This document shows positions 16,140 to 24,545 of a stretch of DNA of 64,000 bases, piece by piece. Origin of the DNA: Streptomyces coelicoflavus (GTDB lineage Bacteria; Actinomycetota; Actinomycetes; Streptomycetales; Streptomycetaceae); NCBI RefSeq assembly GCF_003112555.1, contig NZ_BEWB01000007.1:434001-498000 (forward strand), written 5' to 3'. The notes beneath the pieces are model-generated. The model was not told the DNA's origin. It was given only the letters and a program-made list of their open reading frames with translations, and searched no databases. Positions within the stretch are counted from its first letter, which is position 1. Each line of letters starts with the position of its first letter. The position numbers and the translations under genes are program-made.

Positions 16140-16968
16140 GGGCGGCGTCCGAGCGGAGGAAGGCGAGCACGAGCGAGACCACCTGGTCGGGGAACTGGTG
16201 GTGCGGGTAGTGACCGGCTCCCTCGATCATCTCCAGGCGGCCGAGGCCGGACGGCAGCGCGTCGACGACGGCCGCACCCTCCGCGTGCGGGTCCGCCCAG
16301 TCCGGATCGAGCGTGCCCATCACGACCAGCACCGGGCAGCGCACCTTGCCGAGCTGCGCGCCGGCGTCGGTCGGTGCGCTGCGGCCCATGTTCTGCATGG
16401 CCTTCATCCGGCCCGGCTCGCGCAGCAGGGACTCGATGCGGCCGAGCCGTTCGGCCCAGTCGGCGGGTTTCGCGCCCGGGTACGCCACGTCGAGGTACGA
16501 GCGCCACAGCCGCAGGCTGCCGAACAGGCCCGCGCCGAGCAGGCGCAGCATGCCCCGCCGGAACCGCCGCACCCGCAGGTCCCCGAGGCGCACCGACTGC
16601 TTGCGGGTGAACGGCGCCAGCTCGACGACCGACGTGACCAGCGAGGGCTCCCGTGCCGCGGCGATGGTGGCGGCACCGCCCGAGACCGAGTGCCCGACCA
16701 GTACGGCAGGGCCGCCCAGGTGACGGATCAGGGCGAGCAGATCGCCCGCGATGGCGGTGCGGCTCCACTCCGGCCAGTCGACGCCGGACTCGCCGCAGCC
16801 GCGCAGGTCCACCGCGGCGACCCGGTGACCTGCGGCCACCAGCTGCGGGACCACGGCACGGTACGCGGCGCGGCTGTCGCCCATGCCGTGCGCGAGCACG
16901 ATCAGCGGCCCCGACCCCGTCACCTCGTACGCGATCGTGCCGCCGTCGACGGCAAGGTACTCGGTCAT
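16132..16968 (-). CDS. Alpha/beta hydrolase
   Basis: 278 residues. Nucleophile elbow GHSVS (Ser about 96; the fifth position is Ser rather than Gly), oxyanion segment LAHGMGDS, acid residue in VMGTLDPDW, and catalytic His in EGAGHYPHHQFP near the C-terminus. A cytoplasmic esterase-like enzyme of unknown substrate. The ATG at 16968 has GGGAG upstream; the long upstream frame to 17247 would run through the operators. First gene of a two-gene operon with a TetR repressor. Confidence 0.88.
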   Translation of the reverse strand: MTEYLAVDGGTIAYEVTGSGPLIVLAHGMGDSRAAYRAVVPQLVAAGHRVAAVDLRGCGESGVDWPEWSRTAIAGDLLALIRHLGGPAVLVGHSVSGGAATIAAAREPSLVTSVVELAPFTRKQSVRLGDLRVRRFRRGMLRLLGAGLFGSLRLWRSYLDVAYPGAKPADWAERLGRIESLLREPGRMKAMQNMGRSAPTDAGAQLGKVRCPVLVVMGTLDPDWADPHAEGAAVVDALPSGLGRLEMIEGAGHYPHHQFPDQVVSLVLAFLRSDAARA

Positions 16969-16980
16969 GTCCCACTCCCC

Positions 16981-17034
16981 AGTCGTGGCTAATGGCATTA
17001 ACCAAAAGCTATTGCCATTAGCCACGACTGTCAA
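16981..17034 (-). promoter_or_regulatory. Hydrolase-tetR promoter flanked by inverted operators
   Basis: A perfect 17-base inverted repeat (16981-16997 and 17013-17029) with a 15-base spacer. Each arm carries the core GGCTAATGGCA, part of a TAATG-G-CATTA-type palindrome. A minus-strand promoter overlaps it: -35 TTGACA (17029-17034), 17-base spacer, -10 TAGCTT (17006-17011). One arm lies in the promoter spacer and the other just after the start of transcription. Confidence 0.75.
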
Positions 17035-17050
17035 GGTGCGCGAGACGCGC

Positions 17051-17281
17051 TCAGTCGAGGGAGGTATGTCGTCCTGCCGCGCGCTGCACGGCCGACTCCA
17101 CCTCGCGGTGCGGAACGCCGGTCTCGTCGGCGTAGGCGGCGATGCCCCGGGCGAGGGCGGCGGTGGCGTCGGACCAGACCGCCAGGGCGACCGTGGCGTT
17201 CTCGCCCCGGTTGCTGCGGTAGCGGTTGTCCGCGGCCTCGACGGCATGCCTGAGTTCGATGAGTCGTCTCGGGATTTCCAT
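17051..17281 (-). CDS. Small hypothetical protein
   Basis: 76 residues from ATG 17281 (an in-frame TTG at 17287 is possible). It is predicted all-helical and charged, with EIPRRLIELRHAVEAAD and AYADETGVPHREVESAVQRA. No membrane segment, signal peptide or recognised domain. The codon usage is Streptomyces-like and the frame has normal third-position GC, which argues for a real gene, but the ribosome site is weak. It precedes the hydrolase-tetR promoter in the same direction. Function unknown. Confidence 0.5.
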   Translation of the reverse strand: MEIPRRLIELRHAVEAADNRYRSNRGENATVALAVWSDATAALARGIAAYADETGVPHREVESAVQRAAGRHTSLD

Positions 17282-17430
17282 GGTCAAAAAGCCTAGGGCG
17301 GCACGGTGCGCGTGCCGGTGTCTCGCCGAGCGAGGCTGTCCTCGGCAAGGGCAATCGTCCTTGCCCCCGCCGGTGCCCCTGCGGCCCGGCGGTGCCGCGG
17401 GTCCGGCGCCGGGCCTTGGCCGGCGAGGGC

Positions 17431-17460
17431 TTGACCGTGCGGGCGCGTGCCGGTTAGAAC
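17431..17460 (+). promoter_or_regulatory. Promoter of the DUF6807-cupin pair
   Basis: -35 TTGACC (17431-17436) and -10 TAGAAC (17455-17460) with an 18-base spacer, about 50 bases before the ATG at 17510. An AGCGGTTGCT dyad (17481-17490) lies in the leader and could be a LacI-type half-conserved operator; this is weak. Confidence 0.5.
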
Positions 17461-17509
17461 GTGGGAACGTCAGGATAGTAAGCGGTTGCTACGAGGAAGA
17501 GGACCACGT

Positions 17510-18469
17510 ATGACGCTCTCACTCACCCACGTCCCGGGCGACCGCGTCACCGTGACCCACGGGACGGCCGGAACCGAGCTGTTCTCCTACGTGTACCGGC
17601 CCGAAGCCGACTGGGAGGCGCCCAAGCCGTACCTCCACCCGGTCCGCACCCTGTCCGGCGCGCTCGTGACGGACTACCGGCCCAACGACCACCGCTGGCA
17701 CAAGGGCCTCCAGCTGACCGCCTCCCACCTGTCCGGACAGAACCTGTGGGGCGGCAACACCTACGTCCACGGCGAGGGCTACCTCGCGCTGCCGGACAGG
17801 GTCGGGTCGATGGCCCACGTGGCCTTCACGGAGACGGCCGCCGAGGCGGACCGCGCCGTCATCGCCGAGCAGCTGACCTGGCACCCGCACGGTGGCGAAC
17901 TGTGGGCCGAGGAGGAGCGCCGCATCGAGGTCCGCGACGTCGACCCGGACACCGGCAGCTGGTCGCTGACCTGGACGTCGGCGGTGACCAACCGGCGTAC
18001 CGAACCACTGCGGTTCGGCAGCCCGACCACCCACGGGCGCCCCGCCGCCGGATACACCGGCCTGTTCTGGCGCGGCCCGCGCGCCTTCCGCGGCGGCCGC
18101 GTCCTCACCGCGGAAACCGACGGGTCCGCCGAGTCCGCCGAGTCCTCGGTGTCCCCCGACGGCGACCCCATGGGCTCCCAGTCCCCCTGGCTGGCCTACG
18201 TCGGCGAGCACGACGGACGGGACGGCCACGCCACACTCGTCTTCGAACACGCCCCCTCCAACGACCACTCGGGCGAGAAGGGCACCCACCCCGCGCACTG
18301 GTTCGTGCGCACCGACCCCTTCGCCGCCGTCGCACCGTCCTGGGCCTTCCACGAGGAACTGGTCCTGCCGCCCGGCGAGACCCTCGCCCGGACCTACCGC
18401 GTGGTCGTGGCCGACGGCGCCTGGGACCGTGCGCGGGTCGCCGCGCACCTGGAGGGACTGGCGTGGTGA
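17510..18469 (+). CDS. PmoA/DUF6807 family protein
   Basis: 319 residues. Conserved DUF6807 features are visible: YRPEADWEAPKPYLHPVRTL (about 23-42), DHRWHKGL (about 59-66) and TGLFWRGPR (about 184-192). The family has a galactose-mutarotase-like beta-sandwich fold and is found in sugar-catabolism operons, but no reaction is established. AGGAAGAGGA precedes the ATG. The following cupin gene overlaps it (GTGA), so they act together, probably in sugar use. Residues about 206-216 are a Ser/Glu-rich repeat (SAESAESS). Confidence 0.8.
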   Translation: MTLSLTHVPGDRVTVTHGTAGTELFSYVYRPEADWEAPKPYLHPVRTLSGALVTDYRPNDHRWHKGLQLTASHLSGQNLWGGNTYVHGEGYLALPDRVGSMAHVAFTETAAEADRAVIAEQLTWHPHGGELWAEEERRIEVRDVDPDTGSWSLTWTSAVTNRRTEPLRFGSPTTHGRPAAGYTGLFWRGPRAFRGGRVLTAETDGSAESAESSVSPDGDPMGSQSPWLAYVGEHDGRDGHATLVFEHAPSNDHSGEKGTHPAHWFVRTDPFAAVAPSWAFHEELVLPPGETLARTYRVVVADGAWDRARVAAHLEGLAW

Positions 18470-19191
18470 GTCCGGCGTACCACGGATTCCCGGGCGCGGT
18501 GGGCGTGTCCCGGCTGACCGTGTACGACTGGCCGACGGTCGACGGACTGCCCGGCGGCGGCACACCCCACCTGCACCTCACGTGCAGCGAGGGGTACGTC
18601 GTCACGGCGGGCCGGGGCGCGGTGCAGACCCTCACCGCCTCGGGCTTCGAGGAGACGCCCCTGGAGCCGGGAACGGTCGCCTGGTTCAGACCCGGCACGA
18701 TCCACCGCCTCGTCAACGACCGGGGCCTGGAGATCACCGTCGTGATGCAGAACAGCGGCCTGCCGGAGGCGGGCGACGCCGTCCTCACCCTGCCCCGGGA
18801 CCTGCTCGACGACCCCGGCGCGTACGCCGACGCGGTCCGCCTGCCCGCCGGCGTGTCCGAGGCCCGGCAGGAAGAGGCCGCGCGCGTCCGCCGTGACCTG
18901 GCGACCGGGCGCTTCCTCGAGCTCCGCGAGGCCACCGAGAACGGCGATCCGGCACCGCTGGCGGCGTTCCTGCGGGCGGCGGCCGCTCTGGTGCGGCCCC
19001 GGCTGGACGCGTGGGAGCGGCGATGGCGCGAGGGCGCGTACGCCGCCACGGAGTCGACCCGGGCCGGACTCGAGGCACTGCGCGGCGGGGACGACGCACA
19101 CCTGAGCGCCGCCGGGGTCTCCTCGACCGGGCCCGCGGCACGCGGACGCTTCGGCATGTGCGGCAGGCTGGACGTCTACCCGGGCATCTGA
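18466..19191 (+). CDS. Cupin domain protein
   Basis: 241 residues from GTG 18466 (GTG 18463 is equally possible; GGAGGGA at 18451 serves both). The first 110 residues are a cupin: TPHLHLTCSEGYVVTAGRG carries the HxH...E metal motif and GTVAWFRPGTIHRLVND the second His motif. The C-terminal half is helical and Arg/Ala-rich with no recognised domain. Tightly coupled to the DUF6807 gene. Probably sugar binding or isomerisation; uncertain. Confidence 0.8.
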   Translation: MSPAYHGFPGAVGVSRLTVYDWPTVDGLPGGGTPHLHLTCSEGYVVTAGRGAVQTLTASGFEETPLEPGTVAWFRPGTIHRLVNDRGLEITVVMQNSGLPEAGDAVLTLPRDLLDDPGAYADAVRLPAGVSEARQEEAARVRRDLATGRFLELREATENGDPAPLAAFLRAAAALVRPRLDAWERRWREGAYAATESTRAGLEALRGGDDAHLSAAGVSSTGPAARGRFGMCGRLDVYPGI

Positions 19192-19255
19192 CCAACGGCC
19201 CGTGGTCCACCAACGCCCTGGCCGGGGACGTCCGATGTGAGAGGATCCCGGGTCC

Positions 19256-20290
19256 ATGGACGAAGCGACTGAAGCGACTGAAGCGGCCGAAGCGACTCGG
19301 CCCCCCGTGGTCCTCGCCGGGTACGGCCCGGTCGGGCAGGCGTTCGTCGACCGGTTGGGCCGGGACGGAGCGGCGCTCGCACGCCGTCACGGCGTACGGC
19401 CGCGGGTGGCCGCCGTACGCGCGAGCGCGGCCCAGTGCCGGCCGGGCGCCGACGGGGCGGTGCCGCCGCGCTCGGAGTGGGGCCCCGCGGAGCCGCTGGA
19501 CGAGACGTTCGACCGCACCGGCGCGCGCGTCTTCGTCCAGGCCGTCCCCTCCTCGCCCGGACTGCGGCAGCGTGCGGCGGAGGAGGCCGTGACCGCGCTG
19601 CGCCGGGGAATCCACGTGGTGACGGCCACCAAGAGCCATCTGCTGACGCACTGGCGGGCGCTGGACGAGGCCGCCGGTGCGGGCGGCGGCATGATCAGGA
19701 TCTCCGGGGCCACCGGTGCGGCGCTCCCGGCGGGGGACCTGGCGCGCGCCTCCCTGCGCGGCCTGGACTGCCGGACGATCCGAGCCTGCCCGAACGGCAC
19801 CGCCACCTTCGTGCTCGACCGCCTCGCCGACGGCGGCACTCTGGACGACGCCATCCGTGCCGCCCGGCTCCGGGGCATCGCCGAGGCCGATCCCTCGGCC
19901 GACCTGTCGGGCGAGGACGCCGCCACCAAGGTGCGGCTGCTGGCCGCGCTGGCCTGGGGCTGGGACCCGTCGGAGGTACGCGTGCGGGCGGAGCCGGTCG
20001 ACGAGGCCACCGCCGGCCGGGCACGGGACGCGGCCTCCCGGTCCCGCCGGCTGCGGGCGGTCGCCGGTGCGTCGGCGGACGAGCCCGGCGTCGTGCGCGT
20101 ACGGCTCGAGGAGACGGAGCCGGGGGACCCGCTGCACGCGCTGACCGGGCCCGAGAAGGCCGTGGTCTTCGGCTGCCCCGACGCGGGCGACGTGACCGTG
20201 AGCGGCGGACGCTCGAGCCCGGTGGGAGCGGCACTGGCCCTGGTGAAGGACACCGTCGAGGTCACGGCCCCGCGCACGGGCTTTCGCTGA
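19256..20290 (+). CDS. Homoserine dehydrogenase-like protein with repeat-encoded N-terminus
   Basis: 344 residues. A Rossmann region (VVLAGYGPVGQAFVDRL, about 17-33) and the homoserine-dehydrogenase catalytic-domain motifs VVTATKSHL and RISGATGAALP, PNGTATFVLDRL and ADPSADLSGEDAATKVRLLA are visible. It lacks the ACT domain of the biosynthetic enzyme and is shorter, so it may be a paralogue acting on another substrate. Residues 2-15 (DEATEATEAAEATR) come from four tandem 9-base units (19262-19297). It stands alone, converging on the quinone-oxidoreductase-like gene. Confidence 0.8.
   Translation: MDEATEATEAAEATRPPVVLAGYGPVGQAFVDRLGRDGAALARRHGVRPRVAAVRASAAQCRPGADGAVPPRSEWGPAEPLDETFDRTGARVFVQAVPSSPGLRQRAAEEAVTALRRGIHVVTATKSHLLTHWRALDEAAGAGGGMIRISGATGAALPAGDLARASLRGLDCRTIRACPNGTATFVLDRLADGGTLDDAIRAARLRGIAEADPSADLSGEDAATKVRLLAALAWGWDPSEVRVRAEPVDEATAGRARDAASRSRRLRAVAGASADEPGVVRVRLEETEPGDPLHALTGPEKAVVFGCPDAGDVTVSGGRSSPVGAALALVKDTVEVTAPRTGFR
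19262..19297 (+). repeat. Four tandem 9-base repeats inside a gene start
   Basis: Unit GAAGCGACT occurs at 19262, 19271 and 19289, with the variant GAAGCGGCC at 19280. Being a multiple of three, copy-number changes keep the frame. Confidence 0.85.
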
Positions 20291-20323
20291 GGCGCGGATC
20301 CGCCGGCCCCGGGTCCGGGACGC

Positions 20324-21313
20324 TCAGGCCACGGTGATCACGGTCTTGCCGCGGGCGTGGCCCTCCTCGACGTGGCGTACCGCCTCCGCGGCGCCGGCCA
20401 GGGTGAAGGTGCGGCCGACCACGGGCCTGATCTGCCCGGCCCCGACGAGTGCGGTGACGGCGAGCAGGTCCTCGTGGGCCGGCCCGGCCGGGACCGCCGG
20501 GAGGATCGGACGAAGCCGGTGCCGCGTGACCGCGTTGACCGCCGCCACCTTCACCATGGCACCGGCCGCCCCGAACACGCGGCCCGGCGAGCCGCCGCCG
20601 TTGGCCACCAGGACACCGGCCGGGCCGAGCGCCCGGCGCAGCCGCCCCAGCGGGTGGTTGCCCACGTTGTCCAGGATGACGTCGTAGCGCTCGCGTCCGT
20701 CGGTGAAGTCCTCCCGGGCGTAGTCGAGGACGTGGGCGGCGCCCAGTGAACGCACCAGGCCGGTGTTGCGGGCACTGCACACGCCGGTGACCTCCGCGTC
20801 CAGCGCCGCCGCGATCTGCACGGCGAACGTGCCCACTCCGCCGCCCGCCCCGTTGACCAGCACCCGCTGCCCGGACCGCACCCGGCCCACGGTCCGGATG
20901 CCGCGCAGGGCGGTCACCGCGGCCACCGGCACCGCCGCGGCCTGCTCGAAGGTCAGGCCCGCGGGCCCGGGCACCAGCAGCCGTGCGTCGGTGCACGCGT
21001 ACTCGGCGAAGGCGCCCGGGCAGAAACCCAGTACCGGATCGCCGGGAGTGAACCCCCGCACGTCCGGGCCGGCACACTCCACCACACCGGCCGCGTCGAT
21101 CCCGGCCACCCGGTGCCTGGGCCGGACGAGCCCCATGCCCCCTGACAGCCGTGCCACGTACGGGTCCCCGCGCAGCATGTGCCAGTCGTAGGGATTCACC
21201 GCGGCGGCGCGCACGCGCACCAGCACCTGACCGGCACCGGCGCGGGGCCGGTCGACGTCGCACAGCCGCAGGCTGTCCGGCGGGCCGAACCTCTCCTGGA
21301 CCACAGCCTTCAT
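20324..21313 (-). CDS. Quinone-oxidoreductase-like MDR reductase
   Basis: 329 residues, medium-chain dehydrogenase/reductase superfamily. GroES-like N-terminus (AVNPYDWHMLRGDPY) and the NADPH-binding motif VLVNGAGGGVGTFAVQIA (about 140-157). The zinc-binding Cys/His residues of alcohol dehydrogenases are absent, as in quinone oxidoreductases. It should reduce quinones or enones with NADPH in the cytoplasm. MKAVVQERFG at 21313 is the family N-terminus; ATG 21328 in frame is an alternative. Confidence 0.87.
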   Translation of the reverse strand: MKAVVQERFGPPDSLRLCDVDRPRAGAGQVLVRVRAAAVNPYDWHMLRGDPYVARLSGGMGLVRPRHRVAGIDAAGVVECAGPDVRGFTPGDPVLGFCPGAFAEYACTDARLLVPGPAGLTFEQAAAVPVAAVTALRGIRTVGRVRSGQRVLVNGAGGGVGTFAVQIAAALDAEVTGVCSARNTGLVRSLGAAHVLDYAREDFTDGRERYDVILDNVGNHPLGRLRRALGPAGVLVANGGGSPGRVFGAAGAMVKVAAVNAVTRHRLRPILPAVPAGPAHEDLLAVTALVGAGQIRPVVGRTFTLAGAAEAVRHVEEGHARGKTVITVA

Positions 21314-21421
21314 CCGGCCTGCCACCATCCCCCCGGGGCACCGGGACCCGTCGCGGGCCGCGCGGTGAGGGCACCGTAGGAGCACGGCCCCGTCCCGTCA
21401 ATGGCCGAACCGGGGCACACC

Positions 21422-22051
21422 TCACCCGCTCGCGCCTCGGCCGACCTCGTATTCCAGATGCGTGGCGTTCGGCGTCGGCTTCGCGCTCCGGCGGACCAGT
21501 GCGCGCGGTGTCCCGCCGGTGAACAGCGGTGTCCCGGAGCCCAGTACGACCGGCGCGAGGTGCAGCGACAGCAGGTCCAGCAGCCCGGCGTCGAGCGCCG
21601 AACCGACCAGGGTGCCACCGCCCATCAGGACGACGTCGAGGTCCCTGCCGCGGTCCGCCGACGCCGCCTCGGCCCGCTCGCGCGCGACCGTGACGGCGTC
21701 GGCCAGGCCGGTCGTGACGAACGTCCAGTCGAGGCCGGTGAGCCGGACCGACTCCGGCTCCGCGCCCGTCACGACGACGAACGGGGGTTTGCCGACCTCC
21801 GCGGCGCCGTAACCGACGGTGTCGTCCCAGCCGCCCGGCCCGTCCACGATGTCGAAGAGCCGGCGACCGAGGACGACGGCCCCCGAGCGGGCGGTCGCCT
21901 CCCGCACGATCCGGCGCTCCTCGGGGTCGTCGGAGAACGCCCAGACGTGCAGGGCCTCGCCACCGGTGCCCAGACCGTTGCCCGGGCCGGGGTCGGGTCC
22001 GGTGACGTAGCCGTCCAGGGAGATCGAGATGTCCGCGACGATGTGGGTCAT
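21422..22051 (-). CDS. Dihydrofolate reductase family protein (RibD C-terminal-like)
   Basis: 209 residues. N-terminal ISISLDGYVTGPDPGPGNGL, the central VVLGRRLFDIVDGPGGW and the late LMGGGTLVGSALDAGLLD segments match the DfrA/RibD-C family. Many such proteins in actinomycetes are orphan NADPH reductases rather than true DHFR. The ATG at 22051 has no good ribosome site. It lies downstream of nothing obvious and divergent to the GT2/glycerophosphotransferase gene. Confidence 0.83.
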   Translation of the reverse strand: MTHIVADISISLDGYVTGPDPGPGNGLGTGGEALHVWAFSDDPEERRIVREATARSGAVVLGRRLFDIVDGPGGWDDTVGYGAAEVGKPPFVVVTGAEPESVRLTGLDWTFVTTGLADAVTVARERAEAASADRGRDLDVVLMGGGTLVGSALDAGLLDLLSLHLAPVVLGSGTPLFTGGTPRALVRRSAKPTPNATHLEYEVGRGASG

Positions 22052-22130
22052 ACAGGTTCGACCCGGCTTGCCGCCCGAACTCATCGCTCCGAGGCGTGAC
22101 AGGTGCCGCCGGTTCCCGGCCGATCCAGAC

Positions 22131-22206
22131 ATTCACAGTTCACGTACAACGTTTCACAGGCATCGCGAGTCTCCCTGTTCAGCCACGCTCAATCCACGCT
22201 TCACCT
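22131..22206 (+). promoter_or_regulatory. Heptad TTCAC repeats upstream of the glycerophosphotransferase gene
   Basis: Four adjacent 7-base units, ATTCACA GTTCACG TACAACG TTTCACA (22131-22158), three of them with TTCAC, and another CTTCACC at 22199. GTTCACC-like units are the core of Streptomyces PhoP boxes, though those repeat every 11 bases and these every 7. A regulator-binding site is likely; its identity is open. Confidence 0.45.
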
Positions 22207-22218
22207 GGAGTTGTCCGC

Positions 22219-24441
22219 ATGCCTCGGTTCAGCATTGTCGTCCCCGTGTTCAAGGTGCAGGGGTACCTTCGCGAGTGTCTGGACTCGGTTCTGGGACAGT
22301 CCTGCCGGGACATCGAGGTGATCGCCGTGGACGACTGCTCACCGGACTCCTGCGGCGCGATCATCGACGAGTACGCCGCACGCGACTCCCGCGTCCAGGC
22401 CGTGCACCTGCCGGAGAACGTCGGCCTCGGGCGGGCGCGCAACGCCGGGCTCCAGCGAGCGCGGGGCGACTACGTCCTCTTCCTCGACAGCGACGACACC
22501 TACACCCCCGGCCTGCTGGAGGCACTGGCCGACCGGCTCGACGCCGTGGGGGACCTGGACATCCTCGTCTTCGACCACGTGCGTACCCACTGGTGGGGCA
22601 CGGGCGGCCGCAGCCAGACCGCGGGCCTGTTCGAGAAGGCGGGCACGGACGTCTTCCGCCTCAAGGACCGGCCCGAGTACGTGGAGCTGTTCCTGGTGGC
22701 CTGGAACAAGGCGTTCCGCCGCGAGTTCTTCCTCGAGCACGGCTTCCAGTACGCACCCGGTCTGTACGAGGACGCGCCGGTCACCCACATGGCGATGGTC
22801 ACGGCCGAGCGCATCGGCTGCCTGAACAGGGTCGGTGTCGAGTACCGCCAGCGCCGCCAGGGCGCGATCACGAAGACGCCGGGGCGCAAGCACTTCGACA
22901 TCTTCGCGCAGTACGAGGGGCTGTTCGCCTTTCTCGCCGAGCGCCCCGAACTGGCCTGGGCCACGCCCATGCTGTTCGAACGGGCCGTGTTCCACATGCT
23001 GTTCGCGCTCAAGCGCCCCGAACGGGTGCGGGTCGCCGACCGCAAGGAGTTCTTCGACCGCACCGCGGACTTCTACGCGGCGCACGTCCCGGACGGCTTC
23101 ACGATGCCCGACGGGCCGACCGGGGTCTACATGCGGGCCGTGGCCAAGCGTCTCTACCGCGCCTACCAGGCCACCCAGTTCGCGGCCCGGGCCAGGACGG
23201 CGGGGCCGAACAGGGTCCTCAAGGCCAAGAACAAGGTCGGCAGGCGCGCGTACGCGGGCCTCTACACCCTCCAGCGCAGGCGCTCCCCGGACCCCCGCCT
23301 CGCCGTCTACACCTCGTACTGGGACCGGCTGCCGTCCTGCAACCCGCTCGCCGTCCACGACAAGGCCAAGGAACTCGCCCCCGACGTGCACGGCGTCTGG
23401 GTGGTGCGCAAGGAACTGGCCGGCCGGGTCCCCGACGGCATCGACTACGTCGTGCGCGACTCGCGCCGCTACTGGGAGGTGATGGCCCGCGCACGCTACT
23501 TCGTCAACAACGTCAACTTCCCCGACCACATAGTCAAGCGCCCCGGACAGATCCACCTCCAGACCCACCACGGCACCCCGCTCAAGCGCATGGGCATGGA
23601 CCAGCGGGCCTATCCCGCGGCCGCCAGGGGCATGGACTTCGAGCGCCTCCTCGACCGCGTGGACCGCTGGGACCTCAGCGTCTCCTCCAACCAGCACTCC
23701 ACCAAGCAGTGGGAGCGCGCCTACCCCGGCTCCTACGAGTCCCTCGACGCGGGCTACCCGCGCAACGACCGCTACTACCGCGCCGGCGCCGCGGACGTCG
23801 CCGCCGTCCGCGCCCGGCTCGGCATAGCCCCGGGCAAGACCGCCCTGCTGTACGCGCCGACCCACCGCGACTACCGGACGGGCTGGACCCCCTCCTTCGA
23901 CCTGGCCCGCCTGGCCAGGTCCCTGGGCGACGACTTCGTCCTGCTGGTCCGCACCCACTACTTCTACGACCTGAACCGGGGACTGAGCGACCTCGCCGCG
24001 CAGGGCGCCGTCATCGACGTGTCCCGCCACCCCTCCGTCGAGGACCTCTGCCTCGCGGCGGACGCGCTCGTCGCCGACTACTCGTCCATCACCTTCGACT
24101 ACGCCAACCTCGACCGGCCCATCGTCATATACGCCGACGACTGGGAGATCTACTCCCAGGTCCGCGGCGTCACCTTCGACCTCCTCTCCGGCCGCCCCGG
24201 CGACACACCGGGAGCCGTCGCCACCACCGAGGACGAGCTCATCGACACCTTCCGCAGCGGCCGTTGGCGCGGCAGCGAGGCAGCCGGCCTGCGCGCGGCC
24301 TTCCGCGAACGCTTCTGCCAGTACGACGACGGACACGCCGCGGAACGCGTGGTGCGCCACTTCTTCCTCGGCCAGGAGGCCGGGCCGGAGATAGTCCCGC
24401 TCGCACAGCGCACCCCGGCTCCCTCACCGGCCCTGGTCTGA
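22219..24441 (+). CDS. Bifunctional GT2 glycosyltransferase / CDP-glycerol glycerophosphotransferase
   Basis: 740 residues. Residues 1-230 are a GT-A family 2 transferase (FSIVVPVFKVQGYL, IAVDDCSPD, GRARNAG, FLDSDD). Residues about 370-725 are a TagB/TagF-like domain with QTHHGTPLKRMGMD, LYAPTHRDY and the substrate-site segment ADALVADYSSITFDYANLDRP. The protein should build a wall teichoic-acid-like polyol-phosphate polymer at the inner membrane face. GGAG stands 8 bases before ATG 22219; the frame is open further upstream but without a family match. Regulatory-looking heptad repeats lie before it and a strong hairpin follows at 24459-24491. Confidence 0.9.
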   Translation: MPRFSIVVPVFKVQGYLRECLDSVLGQSCRDIEVIAVDDCSPDSCGAIIDEYAARDSRVQAVHLPENVGLGRARNAGLQRARGDYVLFLDSDDTYTPGLLEALADRLDAVGDLDILVFDHVRTHWWGTGGRSQTAGLFEKAGTDVFRLKDRPEYVELFLVAWNKAFRREFFLEHGFQYAPGLYEDAPVTHMAMVTAERIGCLNRVGVEYRQRRQGAITKTPGRKHFDIFAQYEGLFAFLAERPELAWATPMLFERAVFHMLFALKRPERVRVADRKEFFDRTADFYAAHVPDGFTMPDGPTGVYMRAVAKRLYRAYQATQFAARARTAGPNRVLKAKNKVGRRAYAGLYTLQRRRSPDPRLAVYTSYWDRLPSCNPLAVHDKAKELAPDVHGVWVVRKELAGRVPDGIDYVVRDSRRYWEVMARARYFVNNVNFPDHIVKRPGQIHLQTHHGTPLKRMGMDQRAYPAAARGMDFERLLDRVDRWDLSVSSNQHSTKQWERAYPGSYESLDAGYPRNDRYYRAGAADVAAVRARLGIAPGKTALLYAPTHRDYRTGWTPSFDLARLARSLGDDFVLLVRTHYFYDLNRGLSDLAAQGAVIDVSRHPSVEDLCLAADALVADYSSITFDYANLDRPIVIYADDWEIYSQVRGVTFDLLSGRPGDTPGAVATTEDELIDTFRSGRWRGSEAAGLRAAFRERFCQYDDGHAAERVVRHFFLGQEAGPEIVPLAQRTPAPSPALV

Positions 24442-24458
24442 CCGGGAACGCCTCCCAT

Positions 24459-24491
24459 CCCCGGAACGGCTGCTTCCGGCCGTTTCCGGGG
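24459..24491 (+). terminator. Hairpin after the glycerophosphotransferase gene
   Basis: Arms CCCCGGAACGGC (24459-24470) and GCCGTTTCCGGGG (24479-24491, one bulged T) around an 8-base loop, 17 bases after the stop codon. Confidence 0.65.
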
Positions 24492-24545
24492 CGGGGCGCG
24501 GCGTTTCCCGCCCGGCGCGGGCGACCGCCGCGCAGAGTAGTGCCC

